The position numbers were made by a program, and so were the translations under genes. The notes under the pieces are model-generated. The model had not been told where the DNA came from, did not search any database, and saw only the letters and a program-made list of their open reading frames with translations. Below, in pieces: positions 8,469 through 17,263 of a DNA stretch of 63,495 nt (position 1 is the first letter of the stretch; every line of letters begins with the position of its first letter). Source of the stretch: Sciscionella sediminilitoris (GTDB lineage: Bacteria > Actinomycetota > Actinomycetes > Mycobacteriales > Pseudonocardiaceae); assembly GCF_000737195.2 (NCBI RefSeq), contig NZ_JALM01000100.1:1-63495 (forward strand). The letters run 5' to 3'.

Positions 8469-9146
8469 CGCGCTGGTCGCGCTCGGCGCCAGCTACCTCA
8501 TTCCGGCGCGGCCGCGAATTCGCGCTGCGGTCCGGCATCGACGTACTGGTGATTGCCGCTACCGTCGAACTCTGGAAACCGCGTTGCGCGCACGATGGTC
8601 GACGGTGAGCCGCCTGGCTCGCCCTTGCCCTCGGGGAACCGGGCCGTCGATGACCGCGAACATCGCTACCAGCCCACCTCCGGCACTACTGCTCGCGGTC
8701 GAACTCCTCAACCGTGCAGCCAAACGCCACCGCACCGAGCCGGGCTTGGCGGAGGTGTTCGATCGAGGCGAGGTCGTCACGCGGCGAACGCGGGGGCTGG
8801 TTCTTCGAGCGGTGCCTGGGCTCGGTCCGACGACGGTCCCGGCATCGATCGCGGTGTGCGGGTGGGCAGCACTGCCGGGTCGGCAGGTCGGGGGCAGGCA
8901 CGGCGCCGCAGACTGCTGGACACGTTCGCCGGGTGAGCGATGCGAATTCTTGCGGTGCCGGCCTTGGCCTGGTGGCGATGCGAGTATCGCGGGATCTCCG
9001 GGCTGGCGATATCGGCGCGTCAGGCCGTGCCTTGCGTAACGGGCGGGCATAATCTCGATGGTGATCACGGAGATCTCCTCATCGTCAAGGAAGAGGTCCC
9101 GGATCCGGCCGCACAGCACCGAAACTGGGCGGAGGAAGATAACCAG
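8469..9146. other. intergenic region without a supportable gene
   Basis: About 680 bases with several overlapping open frames, none with a consistent protein signature. Fragments such as RGREFALRSGIDVLVIAATVE (plus, around 8510-8575, slightly shortened here) and a VPGLGPTT helix-hairpin-helix-like stretch (plus, around 8812) look protein-like but sit in different frames. This suggests decayed genes rather than a coding sequence. The 3' end provides the promoter region of the DUF3558 lipoprotein gene. Confidence 0.4.
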
Positions 9147-9788
9147 ATGAACCAGCAGGCAAGGGAGTCTGAGCACCAGATGCCGCACCGCACCGTTCGA
9201 CTCGCCGCAGCTGCCGTCGCCACAATCGGCTTGCTCGCCGTCACCTCAGCCTGCGGCGGCGGGGCTGGGGGAACTGCTCAGCCGCCGGCCAGCGCAGGCC
9301 CGAGCGCTCCCGCCGACAGCGGCGGCTCGGGCCCCAAGGTCCCCTCCCCGCTGCCCACCAAGGACTTGATCGCCAACCCGTGCAGCGTGCTCAACGCCTC
9401 GCAGGCACGACAGGTCGGCCTCAAGTATCCCGGCGAGAAAAGCACCGGCACGCTGAACGGTTGCCGCTGGACTTCCTCCGGAAGCAACCTGAACTTCGTC
9501 AACGACACGCCGATCGAGCAGAACAAGCACGGGATCAGCGACATCTACGACCAGAAGGCCAAGCAGGCCTACTTCGAACCCACCACGGTCAACGGCTACC
9601 CGGCAGTCTTCGCTGCTACCGAGGACAGCCGCTCGAACGGCATCTGCACCCTCTGGGTCGGCGTCACCGACCAGCTCGCAGTCTCGGTCCTCCCGAACAT
9701 CAGCATGGGTTCGAACAAAAAGGACCCCTGCAGCATCGCGAAGAAGTTCGCCACCGCAATGATCGGACACCTCCAAGCGGCATCGTGA
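9147..9788 (+). CDS. DUF3558 family lipoprotein
   Basis: Secreted lipoprotein of about 213 residues. A basic N-terminus and hydrophobic segment end in a lipobox-like VTSAC, followed by a Gly/Pro/Ser-rich linker. The DUF3558 domain then runs from about residue 75, beginning NPCSVLNASQARQVGL, and contains the paired cysteines and the GCRWTSSG strand typical of the family. Family members are actinomycete cell-surface lipoproteins of unknown function. The start at 9147 was chosen for GGAGGA ten bases upstream; a second ATG at 9180 would give a more compact signal peptide. It stands alone, convergent with a small membrane protein gene. Confidence 0.85.
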   Translation: MNQQARESEHQMPHRTVRLAAAAVATIGLLAVTSACGGGAGGTAQPPASAGPSAPADSGGSGPKVPSPLPTKDLIANPCSVLNASQARQVGLKYPGEKSTGTLNGCRWTSSGSNLNFVNDTPIEQNKHGISDIYDQKAKQAYFEPTTVNGYPAVFAATEDSRSNGICTLWVGVTDQLAVSVLPNISMGSNKKDPCSIAKKFATAMIGHLQAAS

Positions 9789-9791
9789 TCG

Positions 9792-10109
9792 TCACTCGAC
9801 CTCTGCGCAGGCCTGTCTGCGACGTGACTTGGTGAACGAGACGAGTCCGCCGATACCGACGCCGACTCCCGCGACGATGAGCACCACCCCGGCGATCCGG
9901 AACACCTTGGGTGCGCTGAGGTACTCCCCGATTTCGCGCATGCTCTCGACGGATATCGGGCAGTTCTTCTCCTTGTCGAAATAGCCGGAGGTGACGTTTC
10001 CCGTGGCACAGACCGATTCTGGTTCGCCGGGTTGCAGTGGGAAGGCCACGACACCCAGGACGATCAGCAGCGCGGCGATCACCAGCAATTTCACGTACGT
10101 CTGTTTCAC
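9792..10109 (-). CDS. small two-helix membrane protein
   Basis: About 105 residues. One transmembrane helix (LLVIAALLIVLGVVAFPL) lies near the N-terminus and a second (VVLIVAGVGVGIGGLVSF) near the C-terminus. Between them is an extracytoplasmic loop of about 45 residues with two cysteines (SVCATG and KNCPIS) that could form a disulfide. A basic tail follows. The GTG at 10109 has GAGGGGA seven bases upstream; an ATG at 10130 is the alternative. The family is not recognised. The stop is three bases from the DUF3558 lipoprotein stop, convergent. No functional link to its neighbours is evident. Confidence 0.6.
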   Translation of the reverse strand: MKQTYVKLLVIAALLIVLGVVAFPLQPGEPESVCATGNVTSGYFDKEKNCPISVESMREIGEYLSAPKVFRIAGVVLIVAGVGVGIGGLVSFTKSRRRQACAEVE

Positions 10110-10228
10110 GGTCCGTCCCCTCGTCTCCACATTCGCTATACAGAGCGTAATTCAGATGAGTGACGGTGCGTGTCGGTCGAACACCCCGCACAGTGGGTGG
10201 TGAATGGTTCGCCACCGGATCGGTGAGC

Positions 10229-10885
10229 TCACAGTTCGTCGAGCGCGACGATCCCGTCCTGTACCGCGCGCACCACGAGCGCGGCCTTGGTGGGTGCTGG
10301 TCTGCCGACGTTGGCGTATTTCAGCCGAACCCGGTCCAGGTAGGTGTTGACGGTGCGCACCGTGATTCCGATCCGTTGCGCGACAAGCTGTTTCGATTCG
10401 TTCTGGAACCACTCGATCAGCACTTCCTGCTCCCGCGCGGACAGCTGTGGGCGAGTCGGCCCGGTGTCCGCGGCCAGCGCCCCGGCCAGTGCGGGCGGGA
10501 CGTAGGGCCGGTCGTCGGCGGCGGCGAGTGTGGCCTCGATGAGGTGCTGTTGTCCCTCGGCCTTGGTGAGGAAGGTGAACGCGCCCAGTTCAAGACAGGT
10601 CAGGGCGACCTGCTCGTCCTCGCGCATGGTGTAGACCACGACGCGCTTCCCGGCCTCGACCAGGCGGCGCAGATCGGCGAAGCACTCCGGATGATCGGGC
10701 GAGAGCAGCAGATCGAGCACCACCACATCCGCGGTGTCCCCCGGCGGCATCCAGGCGGCACGGGCACTGTTCCCGCTGGCGAGTACCTGGATCGGCGGAT
10801 CGTGGCGGGAGTACCAGGCTTCGATCCCGGCGACGACCGCGGGATGGTCGTCGATCACCGTGACGGTGATGTGCTCGGCTGCCAT
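10229..10885 (-). CDS. NarL/LuxR-family response regulator
   Basis: Response regulator of about 218 residues. The receiver domain (residues 1-120) shows the acidic pair in VTVIDDHP, the phospho-acceptor aspartate in VVVLDLLL and a lysine in FLTKAEGQ. A C-terminal LuxR helix-turn-helix (about 145-205) begins LSAREQEVLIEWF and contains ITVRTVNTYLDRVRLKY. It should bind DNA when phosphorylated by the HisKA_3-type kinase encoded two genes upstream. The ATG at 10885 lies within the end of the degenerate-kinase gene (31-base overlap). The longer frame to 11269 is an alternate-frame artefact. Confidence 0.93.
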   Translation of the reverse strand: MAAEHITVTVIDDHPAVVAGIEAWYSRHDPPIQVLASGNSARAAWMPPGDTADVVVLDLLLSPDHPECFADLRRLVEAGKRVVVYTMREDEQVALTCLELGAFTFLTKAEGQQHLIEATLAAADDRPYVPPALAGALAADTGPTRPQLSAREQEVLIEWFQNESKQLVAQRIGITVRTVNTYLDRVRLKYANVGRPAPTKAALVVRAVQDGIVALDEL

Positions 10886-11976
10886 ATCGTCTCCGTCCAC
10901 AGGGCCTCCCCCTCCGCAACGACGCTGACCCGCACCTCCGCGCTGCACCAGTCTTCCTTGGCAGGCCAGTCCCCGCCACTGGGGTCGACGTGTTCGCTGT
11001 AGGCGCTGACCCGGACCTGGCCGGCGAAGCGCAGCACGGTGATCCTGGCGTGCGCCCGAGCCGAGACCGCCTCGGCGAGCACGGGGTCGAGCAGACCGCG
11101 CCGTACCTCGCCGGGTAACTCCTGGGGTCGGCCGCGCACCGCGAGATCCACCGTGACGCCCCGTCGTTCGGCCACGTCGAGTCCGGCGCGCAGTTCGTGG
11201 ATGAGCGGGTCGGCCGCGGTGTCTCGTTCGGCGAACAGCACCCGCATCCGCGCAGCCTCGATGGCGCACCGATCCCGGACCTGGTCGTCGTTCGGGTCAA
11301 GCGAACCGTCGGCCAGCCCGGAAAGCAGCGGCACGGCCTCGGCACGCAGCCGGGCGTACCGGCGCTCGTAATCGGCCTGCGCCTGCTCCCCGATGGCCTC
11401 GGCGGTGCGCTGGTGTTCCTCGGTGCGCGCCAGCGATTCCGCCTGGATCCCGATACGCCGGATGAGCCGGGTCGCCAGGGCGAGGGCGAACTGGAACCCC
11501 GGTCCACCGATGGCGAGGATACCGAGGTGGGCGAGTTGTTCGGTGGACCAGCCATCCACCGCTGCCTGGACGAGAAACCAGGCGGCATAGAGCACATCGG
11601 CAGTGCCGAGCACGATCAGCGGCAGATCGAACAGCAGCACGAACAAATACCAGCCGCCCACGATGAAGTACCAGTGCCCCAACTGTTCGATGGCACCGGC
11701 GGGTAGGGCGGTACTGATCCATGCCGTGGCCGCCACGACGAACGTCAGCCCGCAGGCCCGCAGCCAGACGGTGAACATGATCCCCGCGAGCACCACCGCC
11801 GCCGTCCCCGCCGCGGTGACCACGAGCAGCCCGAAGGCGATCAGTTCCCCCGCTGAACCGCCGAGCCGGGGAAGACCGAGCGCGCACTGTTCGCCGAATG
11901 CCACGATGAGCAGCCCGATCCGCACGGCTTCCCGGAGTCGCCGCTGTGTCATCGCCGCATAGCCGCCGGTGCTCAT
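10855..11976 (-). CDS. membrane protein, degenerate histidine-kinase paralogue
   Basis: About 373 residues with roughly six N-terminal transmembrane helices and then a helical segment like the linker before a HisKA_3 domain. The C-terminal region keeps the length and some strands of a GHKL ATPase (LAVRGRPQELPGEVRRG, then ARITVLRF). However, the asparagine of the N box is missing (AEAVSARAHARITV) and no glycine-rich G1 or G2 boxes are present. It is therefore probably not catalytic and may act as a sensor or pseudokinase partner of the kinase encoded upstream. Its ATG overlaps that gene's stop (ATGA). Confidence 0.7.
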   Translation of the reverse strand: MSTGGYAAMTQRRLREAVRIGLLIVAFGEQCALGLPRLGGSAGELIAFGLLVVTAAGTAAVVLAGIMFTVWLRACGLTFVVAATAWISTALPAGAIEQLGHWYFIVGGWYLFVLLFDLPLIVLGTADVLYAAWFLVQAAVDGWSTEQLAHLGILAIGGPGFQFALALATRLIRRIGIQAESLARTEEHQRTAEAIGEQAQADYERRYARLRAEAVPLLSGLADGSLDPNDDQVRDRCAIEAARMRVLFAERDTAADPLIHELRAGLDVAERRGVTVDLAVRGRPQELPGEVRRGLLDPVLAEAVSARAHARITVLRFAGQVRVSAYSEHVDPSGGDWPAKEDWCSAEVRVSVVAEGEALWTETIWQPSTSPSR

Positions 11977-13145
11977 TCCCGCGCTCCCGATCCGGTGCAC
12001 TCCCGCGGACAGGTCCACCGCACCACGGTTCCCCTTCCCGGAGCCGATTCCACGCTCGCCGTGCCTCCGGCTGCGGCCATCCGCCCCACGATCGATCCCG
12101 CGATCCCCCGCCGATGCGGGGACACCGCCGCCGGATCGAAGCCGCGACCCGCATCGCTGAGCTCCACCACCACCTCCGGATCGCCATCGGTGAGCCGCAG
12201 CCGGGCGGTGCCGATCCCCGCGTGCAGCCGGATGTTCTGGATCGCCTCGCGCATCCCGTGCACGATCGCGGCGGCCAGCGGGGCGGGCAGCAGAACCGGA
12301 CCGGGGAGTTCGGCGTGCACCACCGGATCGGATTCCCGGACCACCGCGGCCAGCAGCACGCAAAGATCTTTGACCTCCGCTTCCTCGCGTGGATCGGCGA
12401 GCAACGCGGCCAGATCGCGGCGAGCCCGTTCCCGCACCCAGCTCGCATCGCTGGCCGCGGCTCCGCGCGAGACCATCAGCAGGGTGGTGCACGCCGTATC
12501 GTGCAGCGTCGCCAGGTATTCGCGTTCGGTGTTCCGGCGGGCCGCGGAAACCTCTGCCGCACGCCGCCGGCGCGCCGTACGCTCACCGGCCGCATCCACC
12601 GCTCGCGTGCTCGCGCGCAGCACCAGGAACACCGACCAGGCCAGAACCGTTTCCACGGCCACCGGCACCAGCACCCACACCAACCGCGGCGAGGGATCGG
12701 CGAGCACACTGCCCACCACCGTGCTGCCCACCCCGAGCACGGCGATCGCCCAGGCCACGCCCATCCTGCGCGGCCACTCGAAAAACGCCGCGGCCGCGGT
12801 GATCGACGCGACCCGGATCGCCCAGCTGCCCGCGCTCGGCGGACCGTCCCACACCTGTCCGAGACCGAGCGCCGCGGCGAGCACGAGCTCCACCGGCAGG
12901 CACCACGCTCCCGCATAGCCGCGCAGCCGCAGCGCGCACCACAGCACGATCAGCGCGCCGAGCACCGCGATGAGCAGGCCGCCGCGGCCGCCGTTCGCCA
13001 GGGCCCCGAGCACCGTCCACGCGAGTACCAGCGCCAGCCTGGCCCACCAGCCGAACAACGGGGTCGTGGCGCCGAACCGCGTCTCGCTGGGGCCTGGGCC
13101 CGCCCGCGTGCCCCGCTCGGTCAGCCATCGCGTGATTCGGGGCAT
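11973..13145 (-). CDS. sensor histidine kinase (HisKA_3 type)
   Basis: About 390 residues. Five or six transmembrane helices fill residues 30-180, followed by a cytoplasmic dimerisation domain with the phospho-acceptor histidine in EREYLATLHDTACTTLL. A GHKL ATPase follows, with N box EAIQNIRLHAG, G1 box DAGRGFD and G2-like GIAGSIVGRM plus a terminal GRGT. This is the catalytic kinase for the LuxR-type regulator at the end of the operon. The signal is unknown; there is no large extracellular domain, so the membrane bundle may sense envelope stress. It starts 18 bases after the EspC-like gene and may share its transcript. Confidence 0.9.
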   Translation of the reverse strand: MPRITRWLTERGTRAGPGPSETRFGATTPLFGWWARLALVLAWTVLGALANGGRGGLLIAVLGALIVLWCALRLRGYAGAWCLPVELVLAAALGLGQVWDGPPSAGSWAIRVASITAAAAFFEWPRRMGVAWAIAVLGVGSTVVGSVLADPSPRLVWVLVPVAVETVLAWSVFLVLRASTRAVDAAGERTARRRRAAEVSAARRNTEREYLATLHDTACTTLLMVSRGAAASDASWVRERARRDLAALLADPREEAEVKDLCVLLAAVVRESDPVVHAELPGPVLLPAPLAAAIVHGMREAIQNIRLHAGIGTARLRLTDGDPEVVVELSDAGRGFDPAAVSPHRRGIAGSIVGRMAAAGGTASVESAPGRGTVVRWTCPRECTGSGARE

Positions 13146-13163
13146 TCGCGGAGACTAACCGGT

Positions 13164-14342
13164 TCAGCCCTGGTAATGCGGGACTTCCTGAAGTTCGACC
13201 ACGTTCCGGTAGGTCTCCTTCAGGGTGCCCGCGGCATCGCGGAGCTGTTCGAGCAAGGGACTCAACTCCTGGTACGCGGTGACGAGCTTGTCGAGCAGAT
13301 CGAGGACCGGGGTGAGGAACCGCGCGACGGTGTCGGCGATATCCGCGACGGCCACGGGGATCAAGGCGATCGTCTCGGCCTCGAGGGCCCACTCGGGGAC
13401 GCGGACCGTGAGCGTGGACATCAGCCGGGCGATGTGGGCGATGACGAATCCCCGCACCGCGTCCACGGCCTTGGCGAACAGGGTCATCGCGGCGTAGACC
13501 CCGCTCGAGTATCCCGCGACGGCCGAGTGGACCTGGCCGAGCCGCCGGGCACTCGCCTGGTAGTTGTCCTTCGCCTTCCCGCTCCAGTCCCGCAGATCAG
13601 CCTCGACCTGCCTCCCGTAGCCGAGTGCGTATTCGATGATCTCCTGTGCGATGTTCTGCCAGGTATCCGCTTTGGCCTGGATTTCCTCGGGGCGGGTCAC
13701 CAGCTCATCGAGCGCTTTCTGCAGCGGTTCCAGGTGATACAGCAGCCAGCCGAACACGTACTCCACGGCTGAGCCGACCGGATCGAGCGCGATCGCCAGT
13801 GCGTCCAGCTGAGTCTTGAGGTAGTCCTTCCCGATGGCACCGACATCGACCACGGTGTCGAGCGAGAACCGTGCCCAGTGGCCGTCCTCGATCCGCTCGA
13901 CGATCGCGAGGATGTCCTCGGCGATCGGGAGTCCCTTGGTGGCGTTCTCGACCGAGTCCAGACCGGTGAACACCCCGCCCCGGCGACCCCGCGGCGCAGC
14001 GTGCTCGGTAAGGCCGCCATCACCTGCCGTGCTTCGGTGTCGCTCGTAGGCGCGGTCGATGGACGCCCGGTTGCGTTCTTCGGTGTGCTCGTAGATCGCG
14101 GCGGTCTCCCGGAGCGCGCGGGCGACGTGGTTCGAGCCGATCCCGGCTGTCTCCAGGACTTCGGCACCGCCCTGGATACACCTGTTGAACACCGGGACGA
14201 TCGGGCGCGCGAAGATGCCGTACGCCTCGGCGGACTGTTCGGTCGTCGCCGCCGCGTTGTGCGCTTCGTTCAAGGCATCGGTGACCTCGTCCACGTGGGC
14301 GGCGTGCGCGCGGATCTCCGCGACGGTGACCTTCACACACAT
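13164..14342 (-). CDS. EspC-like / WXG-containing type VII secretion-associated protein
   Basis: About 392 residues. The N-terminal 90 resemble the EspC/DUF2580 family of ESX secretion-associated proteins: VKVTVAEIRAHAAHVDEV, alanine-rich helices, then VARALRETAAIYEHTEER. The centre carries a WXG100-like helical hairpin with the turn DLRDWSGKAKDNYQASARRL. The C-terminal third is long amphipathic helices rich in Ala, Leu and Val. It is likely a substrate or effector exported by an ESX system encoded elsewhere, since no EccC ATPase is present here. The ATG at 14342 has GAGGTGG upstream and lies three bases after the YbaB-like stop. Confidence 0.75.
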   Translation of the reverse strand: MCVKVTVAEIRAHAAHVDEVTDALNEAHNAAATTEQSAEAYGIFARPIVPVFNRCIQGGAEVLETAGIGSNHVARALRETAAIYEHTEERNRASIDRAYERHRSTAGDGGLTEHAAPRGRRGGVFTGLDSVENATKGLPIAEDILAIVERIEDGHWARFSLDTVVDVGAIGKDYLKTQLDALAIALDPVGSAVEYVFGWLLYHLEPLQKALDELVTRPEEIQAKADTWQNIAQEIIEYALGYGRQVEADLRDWSGKAKDNYQASARRLGQVHSAVAGYSSGVYAAMTLFAKAVDAVRGFVIAHIARLMSTLTVRVPEWALEAETIALIPVAVADIADTVARFLTPVLDLLDKLVTAYQELSPLLEQLRDAAGTLKETYRNVVELQEVPHYQG

Positions 14343-14345
14343 CGC

Positions 14346-14792
14346 CTACCACCTCGCCGGGTCGTAGAACACTTCGTCCTCGTCCTCCGGTGGCCTGTTT
14401 TTCCCGGACTTCGGTGATCGCGCCGCGGCCTCCGGATCCGGGGAACCGAAGCGTTTCCGGTAACCGTCGAGCATGAGCTCGCGCATCGCCGCCTGGTCCG
14501 GCGCGAGTTCGTCCACCACCTCGCCGACCCGCTGCGGGATCCGCGCCGCCGCCCGGCGCGCGGCACCCAGGATCGCGGCGCCCAGAGCTTCCGGGCCCAT
14601 CCGGGTGGCGCGCTCGGTGAGGGCGATCCCGGCCAGCGAGCCGTTCACGTCCACCGTGACCGAACCAGCGGAACCGGGAAGCTCTGCCGTTCCGGTGAGG
14701 CCCCGAACCGATTCGTGGACCCGCTCGCACGCCCGCGCCTGTTCCTGTGCCTGGCGCAACCGGTCACGCAGTTCCATGAGCACATCGCTCAT
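14346..14792 (-). CDS. YbaB/EbfC family protein
   Basis: About 148 residues. The first 95 match the YbaB/EbfC fold: an N-terminal helix with LRDRLRQAQEQARACERVHE, two or three strands (GSVTVDVNGSLAGIALTE), then alanine-rich helices. The remainder is a charged tail ending in DEVFYDPARW. YbaB homologues bind DNA as nucleoid-associated dimers. In actinomycetes, divergent paralogues commonly sit next to ESX-type EspG and WXG100 genes, as here; their role there is not established. It lies between the EspG-like and EspC-like genes with gaps of only a few bases. Confidence 0.8.
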   Translation of the reverse strand: MSDVLMELRDRLRQAQEQARACERVHESVRGLTGTAELPGSAGSVTVDVNGSLAGIALTERATRMGPEALGAAILGAARRAAARIPQRVGEVVDELAPDQAAMRELMLDGYRKRFGSPDPEAAARSPKSGKNRPPEDEDEVFYDPARW

Positions 14793-14807
14793 CTCGACTC
14801 CCCTTCG

Positions 14808-15536
14808 CTAAGCCTGTACCGAATCGGCCAGCCGGTGCAGGTTCTCCAGCACCGCCGTGCGAGAACCGGGAAACAGCGACAGGTACCCGTTCTCGACCTT
14901 CACGATCCAGCGGCCCCGCTCGGTATCACGGAGCTGAATACCCTGTTCGGTCCGGCGATAACCGCCGAGGCCGTCCCTGGCCCCCGCGTAGACCTCGGCG
15001 AGCAGGCACGGTTGCGCGCTGCCCGCGATCCGCTGAAGGCGCCGCAGGTCCGGATCCGACTCACCCGCGACGAGCGTGTCCAGGCGCACCGTTGCCGAGC
15101 CCCGCCCCGGCGCCACCTCCGGCAACTGCTCGTGGAGCCGTTCGGCGAGGTACTCGTTGGCGATGGTGTCCAGCTCGACCTGCGCACCGATGCGTTTGGC
15201 CACCACCGCATCCGCACCCCGGCCGGCGATCAGCAGGCCGGCGCTGAGTGAGCCGGCGCCGAGGAACACGCTGAACTCCACCGCGGGCCGGGTGAGCAGG
15301 AGCAGAAGTCTCGCGGTGCGCTCGGACAGCTCACCGTACCGGTCGCAAATGCCCGCCTCGATCAATTCCTGGCGCCATTCGGTTTCGGCGGTGTGCCGCT
15401 CGCTGTCCGCGTACCAGTACCGCTCGGGGGCCACCACGGGGTGCAGTTCACCGATCCCGTACCGCTCGAGCACCCAGTGCAACGCCTCCCCGGACACCGC
15501 ACCGCGCAACGCGGACCGTTCACCGGTCAGTCCCAT
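14808..15536 (-). CDS. EspG family ESX secretion-associated chaperone
   Basis: About 242 residues matching the EspG family, the cytosolic chaperones that bind PE/PPE-type heterodimers before ESX export. Features include LHWVLERYGIGELHPVV near the N-terminus, a central mixed sheet (VEFSVFLGAGSLSAGLLIAG) and a C-terminal IVKVENGYLSLFPGSRTAV stretch. The ATG at 15536 overlaps the end of the PPE-like gene by ten bases. That order (PE-like, PPE-like, EspG) is what is expected of a chaperone encoded with its clients. The local client pair would be the two proteins encoded immediately upstream. Confidence 0.85.
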   Translation of the reverse strand: MGLTGERSALRGAVSGEALHWVLERYGIGELHPVVAPERYWYADSERHTAETEWRQELIEAGICDRYGELSERTARLLLLLTRPAVEFSVFLGAGSLSAGLLIAGRGADAVVAKRIGAQVELDTIANEYLAERLHEQLPEVAPGRGSATVRLDTLVAGESDPDLRRLQRIAGSAQPCLLAEVYAGARDGLGGYRRTEQGIQLRDTERGRWIVKVENGYLSLFPGSRTAVLENLHRLADSVQA

Positions 15537-16927
15537 TCGGCCCCCAGCACCGGCGGCGCGGTCCGGGGCAGCTCACCGACGATCTCGTCCCCGGCTTCCT
15601 CGGTGATCAGATATTCCGCGGTCTTGTGTTCCTTGTCTTTCTCCCGTGGGGCCCCGGCACCGAACGGCATCGGCGCACCCGCTCCCGCCCCGCTCCTGAC
15701 CGCGCCGGCGGCACCCCGGAGCCCGGATTCGGCCATGGCTCCCGGTCCCGCGCCGCTGAGCGGGCCGTTCCCCACGCCGTTCCCGGCCGTCCCGCCGTCC
15801 CCGAAGGGATTGCCCCGGCGCACGATGTCGTCCGCAACCCCACCGGGCGCCGCCGACGCCGACGAGGTGACCAGACTCGACGGCAGCCCGGTAGTGGGAT
15901 CGATCTCGTCACCCGGCAAGGGCTCGACACCCGAGGGCAGCAACTCTCCGGGATCGTGGTCATCGGGTCGCTCAGGGCGGCCATTGCCCGGCGGAACCCG
16001 GGGTACGTCCGGTCGTCCGATCGGCGGCTTCCGTCCCCCAGGCGACGGGGGAACATAGGGCGCCGGTCCGCCGATGTGCCCGCCCGGCCCACCCGGGTAG
16101 CCGGGATTGCCCGGACCGCCCGGGTTTCCTGGTCCTTCCGGCCCGCCTGGGCTCCAGCCTCCGGGATTTCCACCAATCGGGCCTCCACCGGCAGGACCGC
16201 CGCCACCCGGCAGGCCCGGCGGCATGGTCCCCGAGGGGACGAGCCCACCAGCATGGCCCGTCCCCGGCTGCCCGCCTTCCCCGAACTCGGGTGGTGCACC
16301 CGGACCGACCCATCCGGGTGCACCACCCGAGCCGCCCGGCGGGCCTTCACCGCCGGGGCCTTCCCCGTTTCCGAGATGCTCCCCACGAGCGGGCCCACCT
16401 CGATCCCCGTCGAAGGTGGTGTGGTCCGTGCCGGAATTCTGCGGGGCCGCGTAGTTCTGGGGGATCCCGTTCGCGTACTGGTTCGTCCGGTCGGCGTACT
16501 CCCGCATGAGCCGGTGATTGGTGGTGACCGCCTCGTGATGCGCCGCGCTTCGTTCCAGGGCGGACTCGAGCTTTCCCGTGACGACGGCCTTGACCCAGTC
16601 CAGCGGTTTCACTTCCTCGGGGACCGGTTTGACGCCGTAACGCACATCGTGAAACACAGCCAACTGTCCGACAAGGGCGTTCTGGTTCTCCTGTAACGGA
16701 GCGGCGATATCCTCGAGGTTCCCGGAGAATCCTGCGGCATTGGTGCGCGCACCGCCCGCCGCCGAACCGGTCCACGAGTCCGCGATCTTGTCCTGCATCC
16801 GGCGGACCTTGTCCGCCAGTTCGACATGACTGTTCGTCAGCTCGATCAGCGCTTCCTGGCTACCACGCAACGCCTCCGGAGAACCATTGGTGAAGTTGGC
16901 ATAGATCTCGCTCGCACTCATCGGCAT
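15527..16927 (-). CDS. PPE-like protein with glycine/proline-rich domain
   Basis: About 466 residues. The N-terminal 160 are helical, with a WXG-type turn in IADSWTGSAAGGARTNAAG, as in PPE/WXG100 proteins. From about residue 170 to 330 the sequence is a low-complexity Gly/Pro/Glu-rich region (GGP, GNPGG and similar repeats), probably extended and surface-exposed. The final 130 residues are Ser/Ala/Gly-rich and acidic. It would pair with the small upstream helical protein and be handled by EspG. The first ATG at 16927 has GGAG eight bases upstream. The low-complexity DNA makes this segment prone to length variation. Confidence 0.8.
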   Translation of the reverse strand: MPMSASEIYANFTNGSPEALRGSQEALIELTNSHVELADKVRRMQDKIADSWTGSAAGGARTNAAGFSGNLEDIAAPLQENQNALVGQLAVFHDVRYGVKPVPEEVKPLDWVKAVVTGKLESALERSAAHHEAVTTNHRLMREYADRTNQYANGIPQNYAAPQNSGTDHTTFDGDRGGPARGEHLGNGEGPGGEGPPGGSGGAPGWVGPGAPPEFGEGGQPGTGHAGGLVPSGTMPPGLPGGGGPAGGGPIGGNPGGWSPGGPEGPGNPGGPGNPGYPGGPGGHIGGPAPYVPPSPGGRKPPIGRPDVPRVPPGNGRPERPDDHDPGELLPSGVEPLPGDEIDPTTGLPSSLVTSSASAAPGGVADDIVRRGNPFGDGGTAGNGVGNGPLSGAGPGAMAESGLRGAAGAVRSGAGAGAPMPFGAGAPREKDKEHKTAEYLITEEAGDEIVGELPRTAPPVLGAEWD

Positions 16928-16957
16928 GACAGGAACTCCGTCCTCGGTCCGGGGGCG

Positions 16958-17263
16958 CTAGGCGAAGAGGCGGAGCAGGTCCACGCTCTCCGCCTCCTGC
17001 ACGTGATACTGACGGGCGGTCTCGACCAGGTTCGTGATGTACGCCTTCACGAACTCCTGCATCTTCCGGTTCGCCTCCAGCAGGGCGAACCCGGAATCCC
17101 GCACCCGCTGCGTGAAATGCACGCTCGCCTCGTCCTGTGCGGGAGGTGCCGTCCCCATGACCGTGGTGATCGCGTCCTGTTTCCGCTTCAGCTGGTCCAA
17201 CACCTCAGTCCACTGCGCGAAAAGCAGGGGGAACTCCTCCGGCTTGAACCCATACCCGTCCAT
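16958..17263 (-). CDS. small helical PE/WXG100-like protein
   Basis: About 101 residues, almost wholly alpha-helical. It starts MDGYGFKPEEFPLLFAQWTE and ends with AESVDLLRLFA, with helices separated near residue 45 by a GTAPPAQDEA linker. Size, position and composition fit a PE-like or WXG100-like partner for the following PPE-like protein, although no textbook WXG or PE motif is present. The ATG at 17263 is preceded by AGAGGGGAGGGG. It is the first gene of a minus-strand run that continues through the ESX-type genes and, with only an 18-base gap, into the two-component system. Confidence 0.65.
   Translation of the reverse strand: MDGYGFKPEEFPLLFAQWTEVLDQLKRKQDAITTVMGTAPPAQDEASVHFTQRVRDSGFALLEANRKMQEFVKAYITNLVETARQYHVQEAESVDLLRLFA

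Noticed and set aside
8714-9052. VPGLGPTT helix-hairpin-helix-like stretch suggesting an IS110 transposase
   Set aside because: Only about eight residues fit, with no DEDD catalytic domain or flanking transposase sequence; probably chance.
15900-16400. CRISPR-like or satellite repeats in the PPE-like gene
   Set aside because: The repetition is codon-level Gly/Pro low complexity without constant repeats and unique spacers.
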